DNA of 64,000 bases from positions 7,369,224 through 7,433,223 of the forward strand of contig NC_092366.1 of assembly GCF_030848805.1 (NCBI RefSeq), written 5' to 3'. The DNA comes from Temnothorax longispinosus. Its lineage: Eukaryota; Arthropoda; Insecta; Hymenoptera; Formicidae. A model generated the notes under the pieces. It worked only from the letters and a program-made list of their open reading frames with translations. It did no database searches and was not told where the DNA came from. Below, in pieces: positions 1-13,103 of this stretch (position 1 is the first letter of the stretch; the number at the start of each line of letters is the position of its first letter). The position numbers were made by a program, and so were the translations under genes.

Positions 1-2877
1 CCATATCTACTTTTTGTTTTACGAAGATATATCTTTAGCAGTACTTTTTCCATCTTGAAAAATAATAATTTTTTATATTTATATTTCAGTACACTAATGT
101 AAGTATTATGTATTTTATTAAACATTTAAAATAAATTGAAATAGTTAAATTAATTTTATCATATTTTTGGTATAGATTATATATAAAATTATTATTATAT
201 AGATAATTTATATATTTAAAACTTTAAAAGAAAAACAAAAAATATATTTAATTTGATTTTATTTATTATATTATAAACGTAGAGTTTTTTTCTTTTCCGG
301 CGTATAACTAATAAGAACAGATTAGTGGTTCGATTATAACGAAGAGAAGGTAAGGTCTGTCACTGACATAGGCTCATAATTGTGGTTTCAACGCCGGCAG
401 TGACACTGGTTCACATTTCTGTGACGTGGTTCGACACGTCTGTTTTCGCGCGCGAAACGTATCGATAGGTACGATATTCGTGTGATGTGGCATTTCCGCA
501 TGGCATTTGATGTGGACGCGGTGTGGCACAGAGTCCGGAAGGTCTCTGAGAGCATACGCGGGGAATATTGATTTTGGGCGTCCTTCTTTGGACGGCTGAC
601 CGAAATTTCTTTCGAGTAGGATGCGACCGAACGTGTGTCAAAGATAAACAATAAAATAATAAAATAATGAAGAATAAAATAAAATATATTGGTTTTGTAA
701 CCTTAAAAAATAAGAAAGTTAATTTCCGTATGAGCTCATATCATGTATTATATAATAATAAATAACTTAAAAGAGCTTTTTACACTCATTAAAAGTATGA
801 AATATGAAAGACCTATACACATTTTAATTATTAATCATTACACGAAGATTAAATAATTTATTTCATGATACAAGAGAAGCAAATTAAATTTTCGTCGACT
901 AATCTTGTATTTATATCAAAATAATTTCTAAATTTTTAATACAATTAAATTGAATTAAGTTCATTGAATTCTTAGTGGAATTTTTATTTGCATTTAAAAA
1001 ATTTACACGCCAACGGCGCCAGAAAAATTTGATCATTCTTTTTGCCGTAGGTAACAGCGTTGGGAACTATACTGATGGTAACGGCCAAGCCGAGCAGCAA
1101 ACTGCAAAATAGCGTCGAAAAATCCGTGCAAAGCGAAACTCGATAGGGATGCGAAATTTGTTTTTCGTCATAAGCCGGATACGGCGTTGTCGACGTATTT
1201 ATTTAACACCACCACCCCGGGCACGTCTATCTCGATTATTTTTTCAGCATCCTCTGCTGCATCCTGCTGTGCGGCCGGATTATGAGTATTTATGTGTTCA
1301 GGGCGCGGCACGAATAGAGAGAGAAATATTTATCCTGATATGGGATCATCGAATAAACTATACACATGTAAGAGATAACGATTTCAAAATTTGACAAGTA
1401 ACAGCTATATACTTGAGAAATATCCTACATCCTGCTATTCATTTCAGCGCATGTACGAGCTGTGACTCACCTCGCGATTCAATTAAAGATCTATTTTCCC
1501 GCTAAGATGCGACTCGATAGGCGGAGATATGCGCTTTGCCTTGGGGTAGGTTCATCCCTATATCGAGTCATCGAGAACATAGAACAAACACACGTGCATA
1601 TACGTATATCAAGTATAGACATGCGTGAGTACTACCTAAATCATTTAGCGTCCGATTGCCAATTTGCAGCCCCACGAAAATTGCTTTCGTCAAGGCGTGC
1701 GCCCTTTTTCGCGTGCCCTTCACGTTATTCCAAGTTTTCCGTTCTCAATCGATACCGTGTGCTTCAATAAAGCGATATATAATAACAGCAGAGACAAAAG
1801 CATATTAAATACCAAACACAGTAAAATCAAATGACAACCAAATCAAATTATTAAAATAAAGTAAACATGGAATCAAATTAAATGCAACAGCATTTCCAAA
1901 AAAATTTGTTCAACATATAAAAATATGTTTTGATTTGTTTAGCGTTTTCGTATTTTATTTTACGAATGTCACTGTTTACGGCAATATAAACTGGCTAATA
2001 GCAGCATCCCCCTGCAATTTGCGCGGATCGTTGATTCGTAAATATTCGTATCGCGACATATGTCAAAGTTCATTGAACCATGATGAACGAGATGGTGTCA
2101 GCAGTAATTCTCGTCAGTGAAAAATATTCTTTCTGCGAAACATCAACAACTCTATTTCCGCTCACAGAAAATAAAGTATAAAAATATCACCTAATACATA
2201 AAGCCGTAACTCTCATTAATTAATTCATTGCTGTAATAAAATTTAAAGAAGTTACATGTTATAAACATTCTTCAAGTAAAATATTGGACATTTTCTAAGC
2301 TTTTTAAATCATATATAACAATATTCATAATATTTTTTAACGTGTTTATCTTATAATAAACAAACTTACGAAATCTAAATCTTAAAAGACAAAATCATTG
2401 CACTTCGACAGGTATCCGATGCACTTCAATACTGCATGCATTCTCGGCAAATAGTGTAAATGCAAGGAGAAAGAAAAGAAAAGAGAAAAAGACATGATAT
2501 CCAATAAGACGCGAAATTAGATCGCTTGTTTCTGCGCGAATAATCGAGCCACACGAGACGCAATAATGACGCGGATATGTTTGCTTTGTCAAAAGGAATA
2601 GAAGCATGGACCAACCTGGTCCTTAGTGACGAGAAAGGGAAACAGTCACCCTCCTTCCTACGAGAAGATGTTGGTGCTGTTCCCTAAGGCAAATATCAGA
2701 AAAGAATAAATAGAAAGAAGAAACAAGAGTTGTATTCACCGAAATCGATCGCCACGACATTAATCTTGGATTGTCATGATAGAAAATGACAATAAAAATG
2801 TCATTTAATCTTTCGTAGATATTTACTGATATTTTGCAATTACAGAAAGCAGATTCTAGTCCTTGCATAAGACTTAA

Positions 2878-2962
<85 letters not shown>

Positions 2963-3332
2963 ATTCCTGAATATCCTGAGATCAGAAATGAGAAATAATA
3001 ATTTTTCTCTATTTCTTGTATTTATAAAAATTATAAGATTTTATCATAAATATACTCTTTTAACTACATTCTTTTTTGCCATTTTATAGAATGCTTTAAA
3101 AGAAAAAACAAAGTCTTAAAAGTAAAGATATCTAATTAAGAATTAATGTTATTTTCAATGCAACCTTGATGGGCAAAGCCAACTCGCTTTGATCACGATC
3201 TAAGATCTAATGAATATCCTTGTCTTCGTTTCGCCAAAAGCTACTCCTTTGGCGATATATACGTATAAGGAACAAAAAGACGACAGTGCACCTTGCGTGA
3301 TGGATGCTGGTAGCCGATAGCATCCCTTAAAG
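1..3332. other. AT-rich non-coding stretch with one GC-richer island
   Basis: No convincing coding exon is visible. The sequence is strongly AT-rich with homopolymer runs, apart from GC-richer islands at about 380-645 and 1,000-1,760. Short open frames in those islands lack splice context or recognisable motifs. A compound TA/GA microsatellite lies at 2,881-2,958. The stretch may be intergenic, or intronic to the minus-strand gene whose exon lies at 5.2-5.9 kb. Confidence 0.6.
2881..2958. repeat. Compound microsatellite (TA)n-(GA)n
   Basis: A run of about 22 TA units (2,881-2,924) passes directly into about 17 GA units. This is a simple sequence repeat and is likely to vary in length between individuals. 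Confidence 0.97.
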
Positions 3333-3558
3333 TAAACATCGCAGAAGGGCGGCAGCGGACTTCTTGGGGGTTGATCAAAGTGCCTTCACACCCTCAGGCA
3401 GCATATTTGATAGTCCTCGCGAGGTTCGACCCTCTCGCTATTCGAAAGAGGAGTCTCGAGAATTTTTTACAAGCGGAATGCTGCGCCGCAGAACTATGTG
3501 GGCGAAAAAGAGCAAGTGGAATTACACGGACTGCTCAATTTTTCATCAGTTGACCTGA
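3333..3558 (+). other. Exon-like open frame, unrecognised
   Basis: An open frame of about 74 codons runs to a TGA at 3,556-3,558. Its translation has protein-like composition (Ser, Arg, Lys, Phe, Glu; local words such as FTPSGSIFDSPREV and KEESREFF), and the DNA is GC-richer than its surroundings. There is no ATG at the 5' end, so it could only be an internal or terminal exon, entered for example at the AG at 3,339-3,340 or another upstream AG. I recognise no family. It could equally be a GC-rich island that is open by chance, or a decayed transposon. Confidence 0.15.
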
Positions 3559-5198
3559 CTTTCTTTTACCTTGGCAAAATGTAGTTCATCTTTAAAAACC
3601 ATCCACAAAATTCTTAAGTGATGGTACAAATGGTACACAAAGATGATTTACATAAAAATTATCTATTTTGTTTAACGATCTATTTTAATAATATTCTTTC
3701 GCTACTTTTCAGTAATAATATTATTTATGTAAATTAAGATATATTATATATTTAGCGTATTTGTTTTATTTTTTAAGTTTATTTCTAATGTTTCCGCGAT
3801 TATGAGCAATTTCTTCGAATTAATTTATTTCAAATATAATATTTATTTCTAATAAAATTATGTGTTAAAGATTTTTATATAAGAAATCCAGAATGTAGAA
3901 TATATAAAAAAAATTACATTAATGGAATAAATAGCATATTCTAAAGAATTCTTCATGAGTGACACCCACTACCTATTGCACTTCCAAATGCATAAGCTAC
4001 TTTGTGTTTACCTACTTCACTATTTACGCATTGCTCCTATGGGAATCATATTACTACGCTATGACGATCATTTCACGATTATTTTCGCTTGCAATAGCGA
4101 CTGCACGAAATCCGCGAGTCGCCAGCGGCGAAAATGAAGCAAAACTCGATATGCGTAGCGCCGCAAATTTGCAACTCGGTTTCCGAAATTAGCTCGACGA
4201 GGGGGTGTAGGAAAATCAACTTGCCTCGAGCGATGAAAATACTGGCCGGGGGTGCATGGGATATCATAAGGGTAGGGGAGGAAAGAGAACGAGAAGAGAA
4301 ACGTTATCGGAACGGAGAAGCTCGAATGTCCGCGTTAAATGCGACGATTCGCCGCTCGCGAAATTACTTCCGTTTTTCGATTAATTCGAGAATGCGAGCG
4401 AGCGTGCGAGAGAGCGTGCCGCTGACAGTTTCATTTCAAGGCCCAGTTACATTCGAAATTCCGTATCTCGAATTTCCCGAAAATTTCCAGGTGAGGAATA
4501 ATTCAGTCATCTCTGATACACACAAATGACGCTATCGTCCTTTCATAAAAAACAAAATAAATGTTTATATACTTAATTTCATTAAAAGTGGAATTTCTGT
4601 GATATTTCGTCAGTTTGTATTTTATAACTTAACAATTATAATTAAATAATTTAATTGCAATTCGCTCTCTCCTCTCTTTCTCTCGCATATAACTATAATG
4701 TATAATTTATCGTGTCTATTTGATTCGCATATAAAATATCATTTCTACATGATTCGATATTTTAATATTCAGGATTTCACAATTCAATAATTATAATTAA
4801 GTAATAAATCAATATTATAACAACCCTCCCCTAAGTTCCAAGTAATTGTTTATCGATTTGCAAAGATGAATAAGTGGTACGTACTTTCATTTGGTTATAA
4901 TTAAAATATAATTCTCCTCTTAATATCCTATAATTTAATAATTATGAATAAATTACAATTTAACATAATTGCAAAACATTTAAGTAGATTAAGTTTAAAA
5001 GTCCGTTATTATTCACTCTTCTCTGTTAATCTCCTTAAGACCAATTAATTCTTGAGCGAAACATTTAGTTTAGAAATCACAATCGCAATTGATTATGATT
5101 ATCTGATGAGTAACTGATTATTGATTCTAATCCTCTTGAAATTAAGTAATGTTTAATTAAAACATTTTTTGTTCAACAAAACTTGATCACGAAACTAC
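3559..5198. other. AT-rich stretch, with a GC-rich island ending in a donor-like site
   Basis: Mostly AT-rich non-coding DNA. The island at about 4,080-4,490 is open on the plus strand from an ATG at 4,134 and meets a good 5' splice consensus (TTCCAG|GTGAGG) after 4,490. This could be the first exon of a plus-strand transcript, but the predicted peptide has no recognisable motif and no acceptor partner was found. Nothing else is seen. Confidence 0.4.
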
Positions 5199-5876
5199 CT
5201 GCTGCGTGGTTTTTCCACGATGTTGCCACTGATAGAAATGATCCGTATTTAAGGACCATCCGGGTGCGAAGCTGAATCCCTCCGATGGCGCCTGCGAGAC
5301 AGGTGGGACTGCACCACACATACACATACGATGACATAGTAAAGGATCTGGTAGCTCTGTATAGACACCCCTTTTGTCGCCAAACCACCCTGCCGTAGTG
5401 CACTTGTCGCCCAGCTGAAGCGACGTGTCTTGATCACATCGCGATTGCATCAGCATCTCTTTTTCCAGGGTGTACAGAGTCTCGAACTCCAGGAAAGACA
5501 TACCAGGTCCTTCGTCGACGCAAGTCGACGTAGTCGACGACACCCTGAGTCCCAGCCCCATCTGGTCTTGATACGAATCGTCATCAAAAGATGGCAAGAA
5601 CCTCCTCGGTGAACGCTTCGGACTGTGATATGTCTGTTGACGTTCTTCAGAATGTCTCCTAGGCGACCTGCGATCGTTGGAAACTCTTCGCGGAGATGTG
5701 GATGATTTGCTGGGACTTGATGACGAGGAATCGATCACTTCCAGAGATCTCTCCGAGATGTTTCCAGCCAGGGATGGTATCAACGATCGCGAAGATGTCA
5801 ATCGGCAAATCCTACTCTTTGGTTTGGCTCCGTTGCCAGTACGAGAGTAGCCCGCAGGCGTTTTGAGACCCGACAT
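5199..5876 (-). CDS. 5' coding exon of an unrecognised Ser/Arg-rich protein with an SxIP-like motif
   Basis: The open frame starts at an ATG in a good insect start context (GAACAATGTCGG) and runs 226 codons to a 5' splice site CAG|GTAGTT after 5,199 (phase 0), so the rest of the protein should be encoded further left, probably outside the window. Residues 20-50 are basic and Ser-rich and contain SRSLIPSLAG, which includes SLIP, the SxIP pattern used by microtubule plus-end proteins to bind EB1. Residues 50-93 are an SR/SP-rich low-complexity segment with many potential phosphosites. Residues 126-226 are less biased, with an acidic or amphipathic stretch (SFLEFETLYTLEKEM) and several Cys, His and Trp. 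I do not recognise the family. The exon is far richer in GC than its flanks, as real exons are here. Alternative view: one of several alternative first exons of a large gene shared with the exon at 13.1-14.1 kb. Confidence 0.6.
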
Positions 5877-6637
5877 TGTTCCTCTTTCATCTTTCGAGAC
5901 GCTCTACGAGATCGCGATTCGTCGAACATCCAGAGAGATCCAAAAAAATTCAAAGATGATAATTTAATGAGATCGCAAAAATAACTCACCCGATGACAAA
6001 AATGATTATCCGATTTACGGTTAAGAATCTTTCTTTTGCGATTCAACAAGGAATTTAAGAATTTTATTTGAATTTAAATTTCCAATATATTTTTGCATTT
6101 CCTTAAAAAATTAATTTTTTTAGATTTCTTAATTTTTCTTTTAGATTTATTTATCTTCTCAATGCAAATAAAATATTTATATTAAATATCTTTTATTGAT
6201 AAGTTTTACATATTGATAAAAAAAATCTATAATCTATAATTAATAAAAATTGCATAATTTGAATTATTATTAAAGAACACTTCATTTACAATTGATGTAA
6301 ATTGTAAAAAGTAGTAATATAATAAAAAATAAACATTGCGTGAACTCAAAAAGAATCTATTAATTGTGCTTCTCGACAAACCCCACATTCTTGCCTTTGT
6401 CAAAACTTTTCACAAAAATTTTCACTTGCTAGCAATCATCGACATCCATTAATTAATCCTGAAGCCACAGACCGACGCGGAAGATTGAATAGACGAGCAT
6501 CCTTGAAAGGATCGTCGACAGGACTGACGGTCCGGCTCGTTACAGGACTATGCGAAGCATCGCGGCGACAAGCGCGCGCACGCGCACATTGTAATTGAAC
6601 TGGATGAGCTTAATATTTAATAGTATTGTATATTCGT

Positions 6638-6640
<3 letters not shown>

Positions 6641-6688
<48 letters not shown>
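6641..6688. repeat. (GT)n microsatellite
   Basis: About 24 uninterrupted GT units. Confidence 0.97.
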
Positions 6689-6691
<3 letters not shown>

Positions 6692-6902
6692 ATACAAAAC
6701 AATGTATTATTTACATTGTTTTATAATATTAAATACAAACTTATAACATTATCATGTTTGTACCAATTAATTTCTATTTATCTATTCTAGATAAATAGAC
6801 TCTCTTGCGAGAATAATAATGTAACATTAATCAATTAACAAACTTAAAAATTTACATAAATTATTTATTTACTTACTTGTCTATAATACCCAAATTAATT
6901 AA

Positions 6903-6905
<3 letters not shown>

Positions 6906-6949
<44 letters not shown>
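6906..6949. repeat. (TA)n microsatellite at a MITE insertion site
   Basis: About 22 TA units directly abut the left end of the MITE at 6,950, and TATATATA also follows its right end. The element therefore inserted into, or seeded, a TA-rich target. Confidence 0.95.
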
Positions 6950-6952
<3 letters not shown>

Positions 6953-7162
6953 GGTGAATTTTAATGGATGTCCCATTCACAATTGTCATCTACCAATTTG
7001 TCTCAATTTTCTTTCTATATATATAAAAAAATTTTCCATTTTGTAACGAAGACGTAAAGTTTAACAATTATTCTATATAAGTGAAGTGCTCTTTATCAAA
7101 AAAAGGATGCTCGATGAAGTATTGATGGTAAAAGGATGGGACATCCATTAAAATTCACCCTG
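6950..7162. mobile_element. 213-bp MITE with 27-bp terminal inverted repeats (mariner-type)
   Basis: The left end starts CAGGGTGAATTTTAATGG and continues to TGTCCCAT. The right end is its exact reverse complement over 27 bp (7,136-7,162). Both ends are flanked by TA, the target duplication typical of Tc1/mariner elements. The 160-bp interior is AT-rich with no coding capacity, so it is a non-autonomous element mobilised in trans. TIR and TSD are directly visible. The superfamily is inferred from the TA target and CAGGGTG terminus. Confidence 0.88.
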
Positions 7163-9584
7163 TATATATATATGTGCGTGATTTATATGCACATATATGT
7201 ACATATACACAGAAACTAATTTGTGTAACTATGTTATAACATATAATTATTTATATAAATGGAAAACTCTCTTCCATAAATTTCTAATTTTGAAAAAACG
7301 ACTTTTCACGACTTTTTTCAAGGACTGGTTTTGATGTTTTAAAAACACCATATACACGATGGATCAAATGAGTAGCGATGAAAGCGACGATTACTTCACT
7401 TGTAGTGCGCTGGCTGTAAATTTTGCGAGATTTAATCGAGATGTGTGGTGCCGCGCCGCGCGCCGCACTGGCTACTTCGAATCGTGACAACTTTCGTATC
7501 CAGTTGCAAAATTAAATTACCGTCGCTAATTGCTAGGTATACTAATGGAAATCGAGCGTACTCGGATTATGACGAGTGGCATTTGTCGAGAAGTAGAGAG
7601 AAGAGATTTAAAGAGGAAATGTGACGAGAAAGAATTTAAGGGGAACTATATACATTAATTTTGGAAGTTGTACACTTCTTCAATATATACCTATCATCGT
7701 TATACTTTTTTCTGTAAACAGATATTTTGTAATAAACTAAAGTCTGAGTAAAACTCTCGCAAGAGTTATCGTAAAGATAAATTGTAATTGAATCAATAAA
7801 TTCGCATCAGCTTAATTTGTCTGCATCATTATTTCTCTCTTCAATAACAACAGAGCAATAAGAATACAATTTTTCTCTAGCGTATTTTTTATCGCAGTTA
7901 CTTTGTTCGCGATTACATCGGCAATTGAAAATTCATCGATGCGCCAAGCTCATTCCTGTGTAGTCGGCGATATCTCGTCACGTATAAGCCCGGATTTTCG
8001 AAGGGTCGAAAATCGAACACGGCACGACAAAGGACACCGACAGCATACCCGAGCGATAAGAAGACGAGAGAGACGTGGTCTTTCTCGCCGCTTGATATCT
8101 CGATCGCTGCCAAGGTATTTTTCGACGTTGCCACAGAGAGAGATAGAGAGAGAAAGAGAGAGAGATTGGTGACGGGGATGCAGAGACGAAAATCACCATT
8201 CCAACGTGTGTACACGTAGGGTGAATATTATAAAACGCCATCGTGATGAAGGAAAAGGTACACCACGCCACCCTTCGAAAAAGCAGCCCTCTCTTGATAC
8301 ACCATGACGAGTGTCGGCACAATATCTCTCTCCCTCCCCCAATACCCCCTCACCACCTTCCTCCGGCAGTCTCCTGCAGCCCCTGCAGGACGAATCTACA
8401 TATTTATGGCAAGTGCTTGGCGTACCAGAAGATTTCGAATGCATGCTAACTAATAAGTACGGGCCGTCTGTCGTCTGTCGTCTGGATAATACCAGAAAGC
8501 GGATTAATTCAAAAGTGATGTTAATTAACGATGTTGAGAATGTAGGATAAAAGTAAAAGTGAGGGAAAATTTCAGGAAAACAGCATCAAGTATTTGATAT
8601 AGTTATGGTATAGAAGTATAGATCAATATATAGATAAAATGCTAATACTTGTTTGAAAATATTTTGAAAATTAAGCCACTCTATTTAATTAATATTTTAT
8701 TATAATTTCAGCATTGATCTTCACACTTTATTTCTAATATATTCTGGGGGAAAAAAAGAAAAAATCCAAAGATTTTATAGAGCAGTCTTAAAAATCTTTG
8801 AATTAAGAAATTCAGTACTGACTTTGCAAAAGCAAAAATAAAATAAAAATATTTTTCGGATTTATTTTTATTTCGTTTTGTTTAATTGTGTATTTTTTTG
8901 TTTTAATATTAAATACAATTTTTTAAAAATGTATTGTGTATCTTACTTACTTTATTAAAATTTTTGTTTTATTTAATCAGAAGAAAGGAATTTTTCTCAT
9001 AATGCTTTAAGATAAAAAAGAATTCTTTTTTCTCTCTTGTCATTTTTACAAATATTTTTCTACAGTTCATCTCTGAATAGGACATTTGTTTCAACATTAA
9101 TCCCTAAGTAAAGTAAAGATCAAGTGCGTTTCATGGTGGAAATAATTTTACCTTCCAATATGATACCCTGACTTGTAATCACTCGTAAGAATAATCCTTG
9201 GAGCGACACGGAAGGACGAGAGAGAAAAAGAAGGAATCTGTCATATGACGAAGACAAGCACACGTCATTCAACACTGAGAGGGGTTCCTATATGAGCTTT
9301 TAATTCGATTCCACTCGACCGATAATCTGATATTTTGACCCTTGCTCCACTCTGAAAAAGATTTTTCGCGTGCTGGCGCGTGTAGATTTGGAGTAGATAT
9401 TTTCTTAGGGGGGAGTAAAATTAACAGATAACCACTAGAAGTGCATCTGAATAACATTGGGAATAACAAAAATTAAACATATTAACGTATTTAATACATC
9501 ATATTAAATATATATCAAAATTATCTTAAAAAAAATTTAAAATTCCCTCCAAAATCTCTGAGAGACAAAAAGCCGTGAGATTTC

Positions 9585-9869
9585 TCAATATCGTGTAAGT
9601 CTGAACGAATAATGTCTCTTTATTAATAAAACCAGTTGAATCGATATGAAGGCCCATACGCAAGCAAACACATGTACGAATGGACAGACGCGGGCAACGG
9701 GTGATAGCAGCCAAAGGGTCGTCGCAATAATTAATAAAGCAGCACCATCGAGCTTAACGCTACTACGACTCCTCGCTTTCCATTCGCTTTCCGCTCTTCC
9801 CGTCGACTTACTTTTCCGTTTCCACGATTCAATATAATAATGTTCCTGCGCGCTCGGTCCGGGTCTCAT
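9585..9869 (-). CDS. Small open reading frame for a putative two-segment membrane protein
   Basis: A 94-codon frame with a true ATG in a favourable context (GCCATGAG). Residues 1-40 are polar and basic. Residues 43-59 (LLIIATTLWLLSPVA core) and 63-84 (FVHVFACVWAFISIQLVLLI) are two hydrophobic segments, followed by a short basic tail. This is the shape of a small hairpin membrane protein. I recognise no family, see no introns, and cannot exclude that it is open by chance in a GC-richer island. Confidence 0.2.
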   Translation of the reverse strand: MRPGPSAQEHYYIESWKRKSKSTGRAESEWKARSRSSVKLDGAALLIIATTLWLLSPVARVCPFVHVFACVWAFISIQLVLLIKRHYSFRLTRY

Positions 9870-9886
9870 GGCTTAGCCCTTTGGAC

Positions 9887-9901
9887 CAGAGGTTCTCAAC
9901 C
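9887..9901 (+). other. hAT-like terminal sequence, single end only
   Basis: CAGAGGTTCTCAACC resembles the terminal inverted repeat of some hAT transposons (CAGNGGTTCTCAACC). No matching opposite end or 8-bp target duplication was found nearby, so this is at best a truncated end. Confidence 0.2.
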
Positions 9902-10610
9902 AGCAACTAAATCGTCTAACGAAAATTACAAGACTGAATTGAACATTACTAAGAAGAAAGAAACAACAAAATTGCACCTTTTCAGCCTTGCGAAATAACT
10001 TTAATATATGTATCTTAAATTTCTTTAAGAAATAGTTTCTAAAATTTATTTTTAAAAACGTTTAGTCTATTCTTATTTTTAAACAACCATTATATTACAA
10101 GAAGATTATAGTTTATTACAATCATATTTACTTCTATTAAAAATTGTCTAATTTCTTTTTTATAAATGTTGAATATAATAAGAATAATAAAATCTTAAAT
10201 ATGAAACTTTCTTATTATCAATAAAAAAATAAAATACATTTAAGGTGTCTGATTCAAGAAAGCGAAAGAAGAACCGCATGCACTGAATCCACCGCGAAGG
10301 GTGTATCACGGAAAACGTTATTGCTGTGTGTTACCGGCTTCAGGATTATTACGAATCATTTTTCTGCATGAAAGTGAAGCTGTATAGACACATAAAGGTA
10401 GTCACAAACATGCAGAATGGAATACATAAAAATACATATAAATTGATATTATTTTCAACTCTTTACATTAACTTGGATATGTAAATAAAAGTTTATTTCT
10501 AATTTTAATTTAATATGTTTCCTAAATATTATGAAAAAAAATAAAAAAATCGTAGATATTTACAAATGAGGACCATGGGAGTTAAGTTACTTTTGCCGCA
10601 TGTTCCGTAA

Positions 10611-10976
10611 ATGTTTATCTTCATTATCAATTATGATTCAGTTATATCATCAGCCAGGCGGCCTAATAAGGTCTCGTCTGACAGCGGATCGATTGCTGAT
10701 CCGTATGTTAATGATCGGATTCATGACCAGTCTAAGAAAGTGCGAAAAAAAAACTGCGGACGAAGAGCTTTCGAAGCTTCTAAAAAATTAGAAGAGTTTT
10801 TCCTTAACAAGAGTGACACCGATATTTTTACTCATTGTCAGTATTCTGGAAATGAAATATTTATATTTGAATGTAAAAATATATCCCCCTATATACATAT
10901 GTCTCATTTCTACTCAACACGGGACAAGGTTCTCATTATAATTGAAAAAAGTGCAGGGGCTTGTGAAAGAAACTGA
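10611..10976 (+). CDS. Unrecognised open frame, possible exon or relic
   Basis: A 121-codon frame with a true ATG. The middle (about residues 13-70) has protein-like composition, rich in Ser, Lys, Arg and Asp, with words such as SSDSGSIADPYVNDR and RRAFEASKKLEEFF. The last 45 codons are AT-rich and less convincing. A possible acceptor (TATCATCAG at 10,645-10,653) would make the middle an internal exon, but no good donor follows. A second frame is also open over the same bases. No family recognised. It may be a fragment of a gene or transposon. Confidence 0.2.
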   Translation: MFIFIINYDSVISSARRPNKVSSDSGSIADPYVNDRIHDQSKKVRKKNCGRRAFEASKKLEEFFLNKSDTDIFTHCQYSGNEIFIFECKNISPYIHMSHFYSTRDKVLIIIEKSAGACERN

Positions 10977-13103
10977 ATTCACCTGTTTGTGAAGGGGAAG
11001 AAAGATTTAAGAGCGGATAGAAAAACATCGCGTGCGGGAGTGGTAAGTCACGTGGAATAAGCGGTCAAATTCCACACGTGTTCGAAAAAATTGATACAAA
11101 AGCGTTTCCTTACCCTCTTTATATCGAAGCTGATCCCGCCTGCTCTTCTGCGGTTTGTTTGATGTCTCATAAACGTTCTTAATTTCAGAAAAATCCGATC
11201 GCTGATCAGCGAATCGTTTTCAATATATGCTGCAAAGATTGCTTAGGGAGCTTAGGAAAAATCTTAATACTTTGTATTTTGCTGACGATAAGTAAAAACT
11301 TTTGCTTTTGCAAGTAATTTTTTACGCCATTTTTCAACTAATTAGGCTAAAATGATTTTCACGATACTTGCAATAAAAAGTTTTTATTAAAATAAAGTAA
11401 TATTATAATAAAATTTTAGATAAAGAAATTAGATTAAAAAGGATTAAGCTAAATGTAAGAATAATTATAAATTATATTTAACAGATAATACAATAATAAT
11501 ATAATATAAAGATTGATTTTTTCTAATAAATTATAACAACTAAATTTGTATAAATCGAATTAGGAGTTAATTTAAATGGAACTTATTCTCAATTTTCAGA
11601 TAAAAATATCGGTTTATGGTATGTCTCAAATTATTAGCAATAGCTAATTATCTTTATTATTAGCAATAACTAATTATCTTTTATAAGATTAATATTTAAT
11701 AAAAAATATTATTTCTTGACATTAAGGGATATAAAAAAATAAACTTTAGTTTTAATTATTTTGTTCCATTTATATCATGTATATGGATTTAGTTTTCATT
11801 CTTATTCTTTTTATTATCCTTATTAAATTTCAATTCCATTTTTTCTCAAATGTTTGCTGCATTATCGTTTACGAAAATGTGTTTATATAATGTATGCAAA
11901 TGTTTGCAATGTATTGAGCTTGGGTCCATAGGTTCGCTAAACCCAAATGACTTTGCGGATCAGTGATCCCTGTGGAATACTAAAAGTATCATATGTGTCG
12001 TTTGATATACGTGTCGCCATCAAACGGTAAGGAAAGAAACTTAACGTGCTTTTACATGGATAAGAACATATTAGTAAGTTTTTTTAATTTGTAATAAAAA
12101 TTAAGTTTTCAAACCTCTATATCTTAATGGAAAATATCCTGGTTTCTACATGTATATTCATCAATGTTTATACATATAATTGTGTAAGAATCTTCCTTGT
12201 TTTGCAGCATAAGCATGTAATCTTACTTTATTAAAACATTCTCTCTTTAATATATTAAAATTGCTTTATCAAATATCACAAATATCACGTAAAAATATTT
12301 TCTATTTTAGTTTTTCATAATATAGCATATAATTGTGTTATATCCATCTTCCGGATAAATAAAATAATTGATACTTTCTTTAAATCACTTATTCGATTAT
12401 AATACAGACACGTGTGCTTACAGAGAGAAAAATCAACAGTAAGCATATTAAGAAGGGCATGAGACAAAATTCTGTCGAGGAGACACCCTCATGAATGAGT
12501 GGCAGGAAGGGCGCCACGCGCGCATGCCTACGTACGAAGCGAGGGTGAACGTAATTCCTTTGCACCACGTGCTCGCGCACCCATACACATGGGGTTTGCT
12601 CTACGCAACTCGTGACTCATAAGATTTATAGCTCTTTCACCGAGCCGAACTCCTCTTATTCTTACGAGAATGCATAGATAGCTCCAAAATACAATCGCAA
12701 GACGCTGGACAAAATGAGGCAATTAAACAGAAAACTGTGTAAAACCGTAAGCGTGATAAAAATTTAAAAAAATTAAATTAAATTAAAATCTAGAAGATAA
12801 AAAAGATCAAGAAAATAAAGTAACTATTACAAAATTTAAGCAGAGGAAAAGAATTTTATTATTGGAAAAATGCTCGCATTATTATTCTCTATCCTTTTAT
12901 ATTTTATAACATTTTTTATAGATTATTTAATATATATTATTTAGATTTAATTTTCTAATTTAATTTAATTTTGACTAATATTTACTAATTATATTTATTA
13001 AATATTATTAGTCCAACGTCTTATATTCCTTTTAGAGAGCTATTGAGTATGCTTGATATCGCAATTTTGTTTCTTGGAAAAATTACAAGATTACGAAAAT
13101 TAC

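Larger units (their letters stand above)
5877..13103. other. AT-rich intronic or intergenic stretch
   Basis: No confident coding exon. It contains a (GT)n microsatellite, a MITE at 6,950-7,162, GC-richer islands at about 6,450-6,600, 7,360-7,520, 7,900-8,520, 9,180-9,400 and 9,640-9,880, and two low-confidence open frames listed separately. If the minus-strand exons at 13.1-14.1 kb and 5.2-5.9 kb belong to one transcript, this is a large intron. Confidence 0.5.

Noticed and set aside
3405..3440. GTTCGACCC near 3,425 as a tRNA T-arm
   Set aside because: No matching acceptor, anticodon or D stems could be drawn around it. No tRNA was recognised anywhere in the window.
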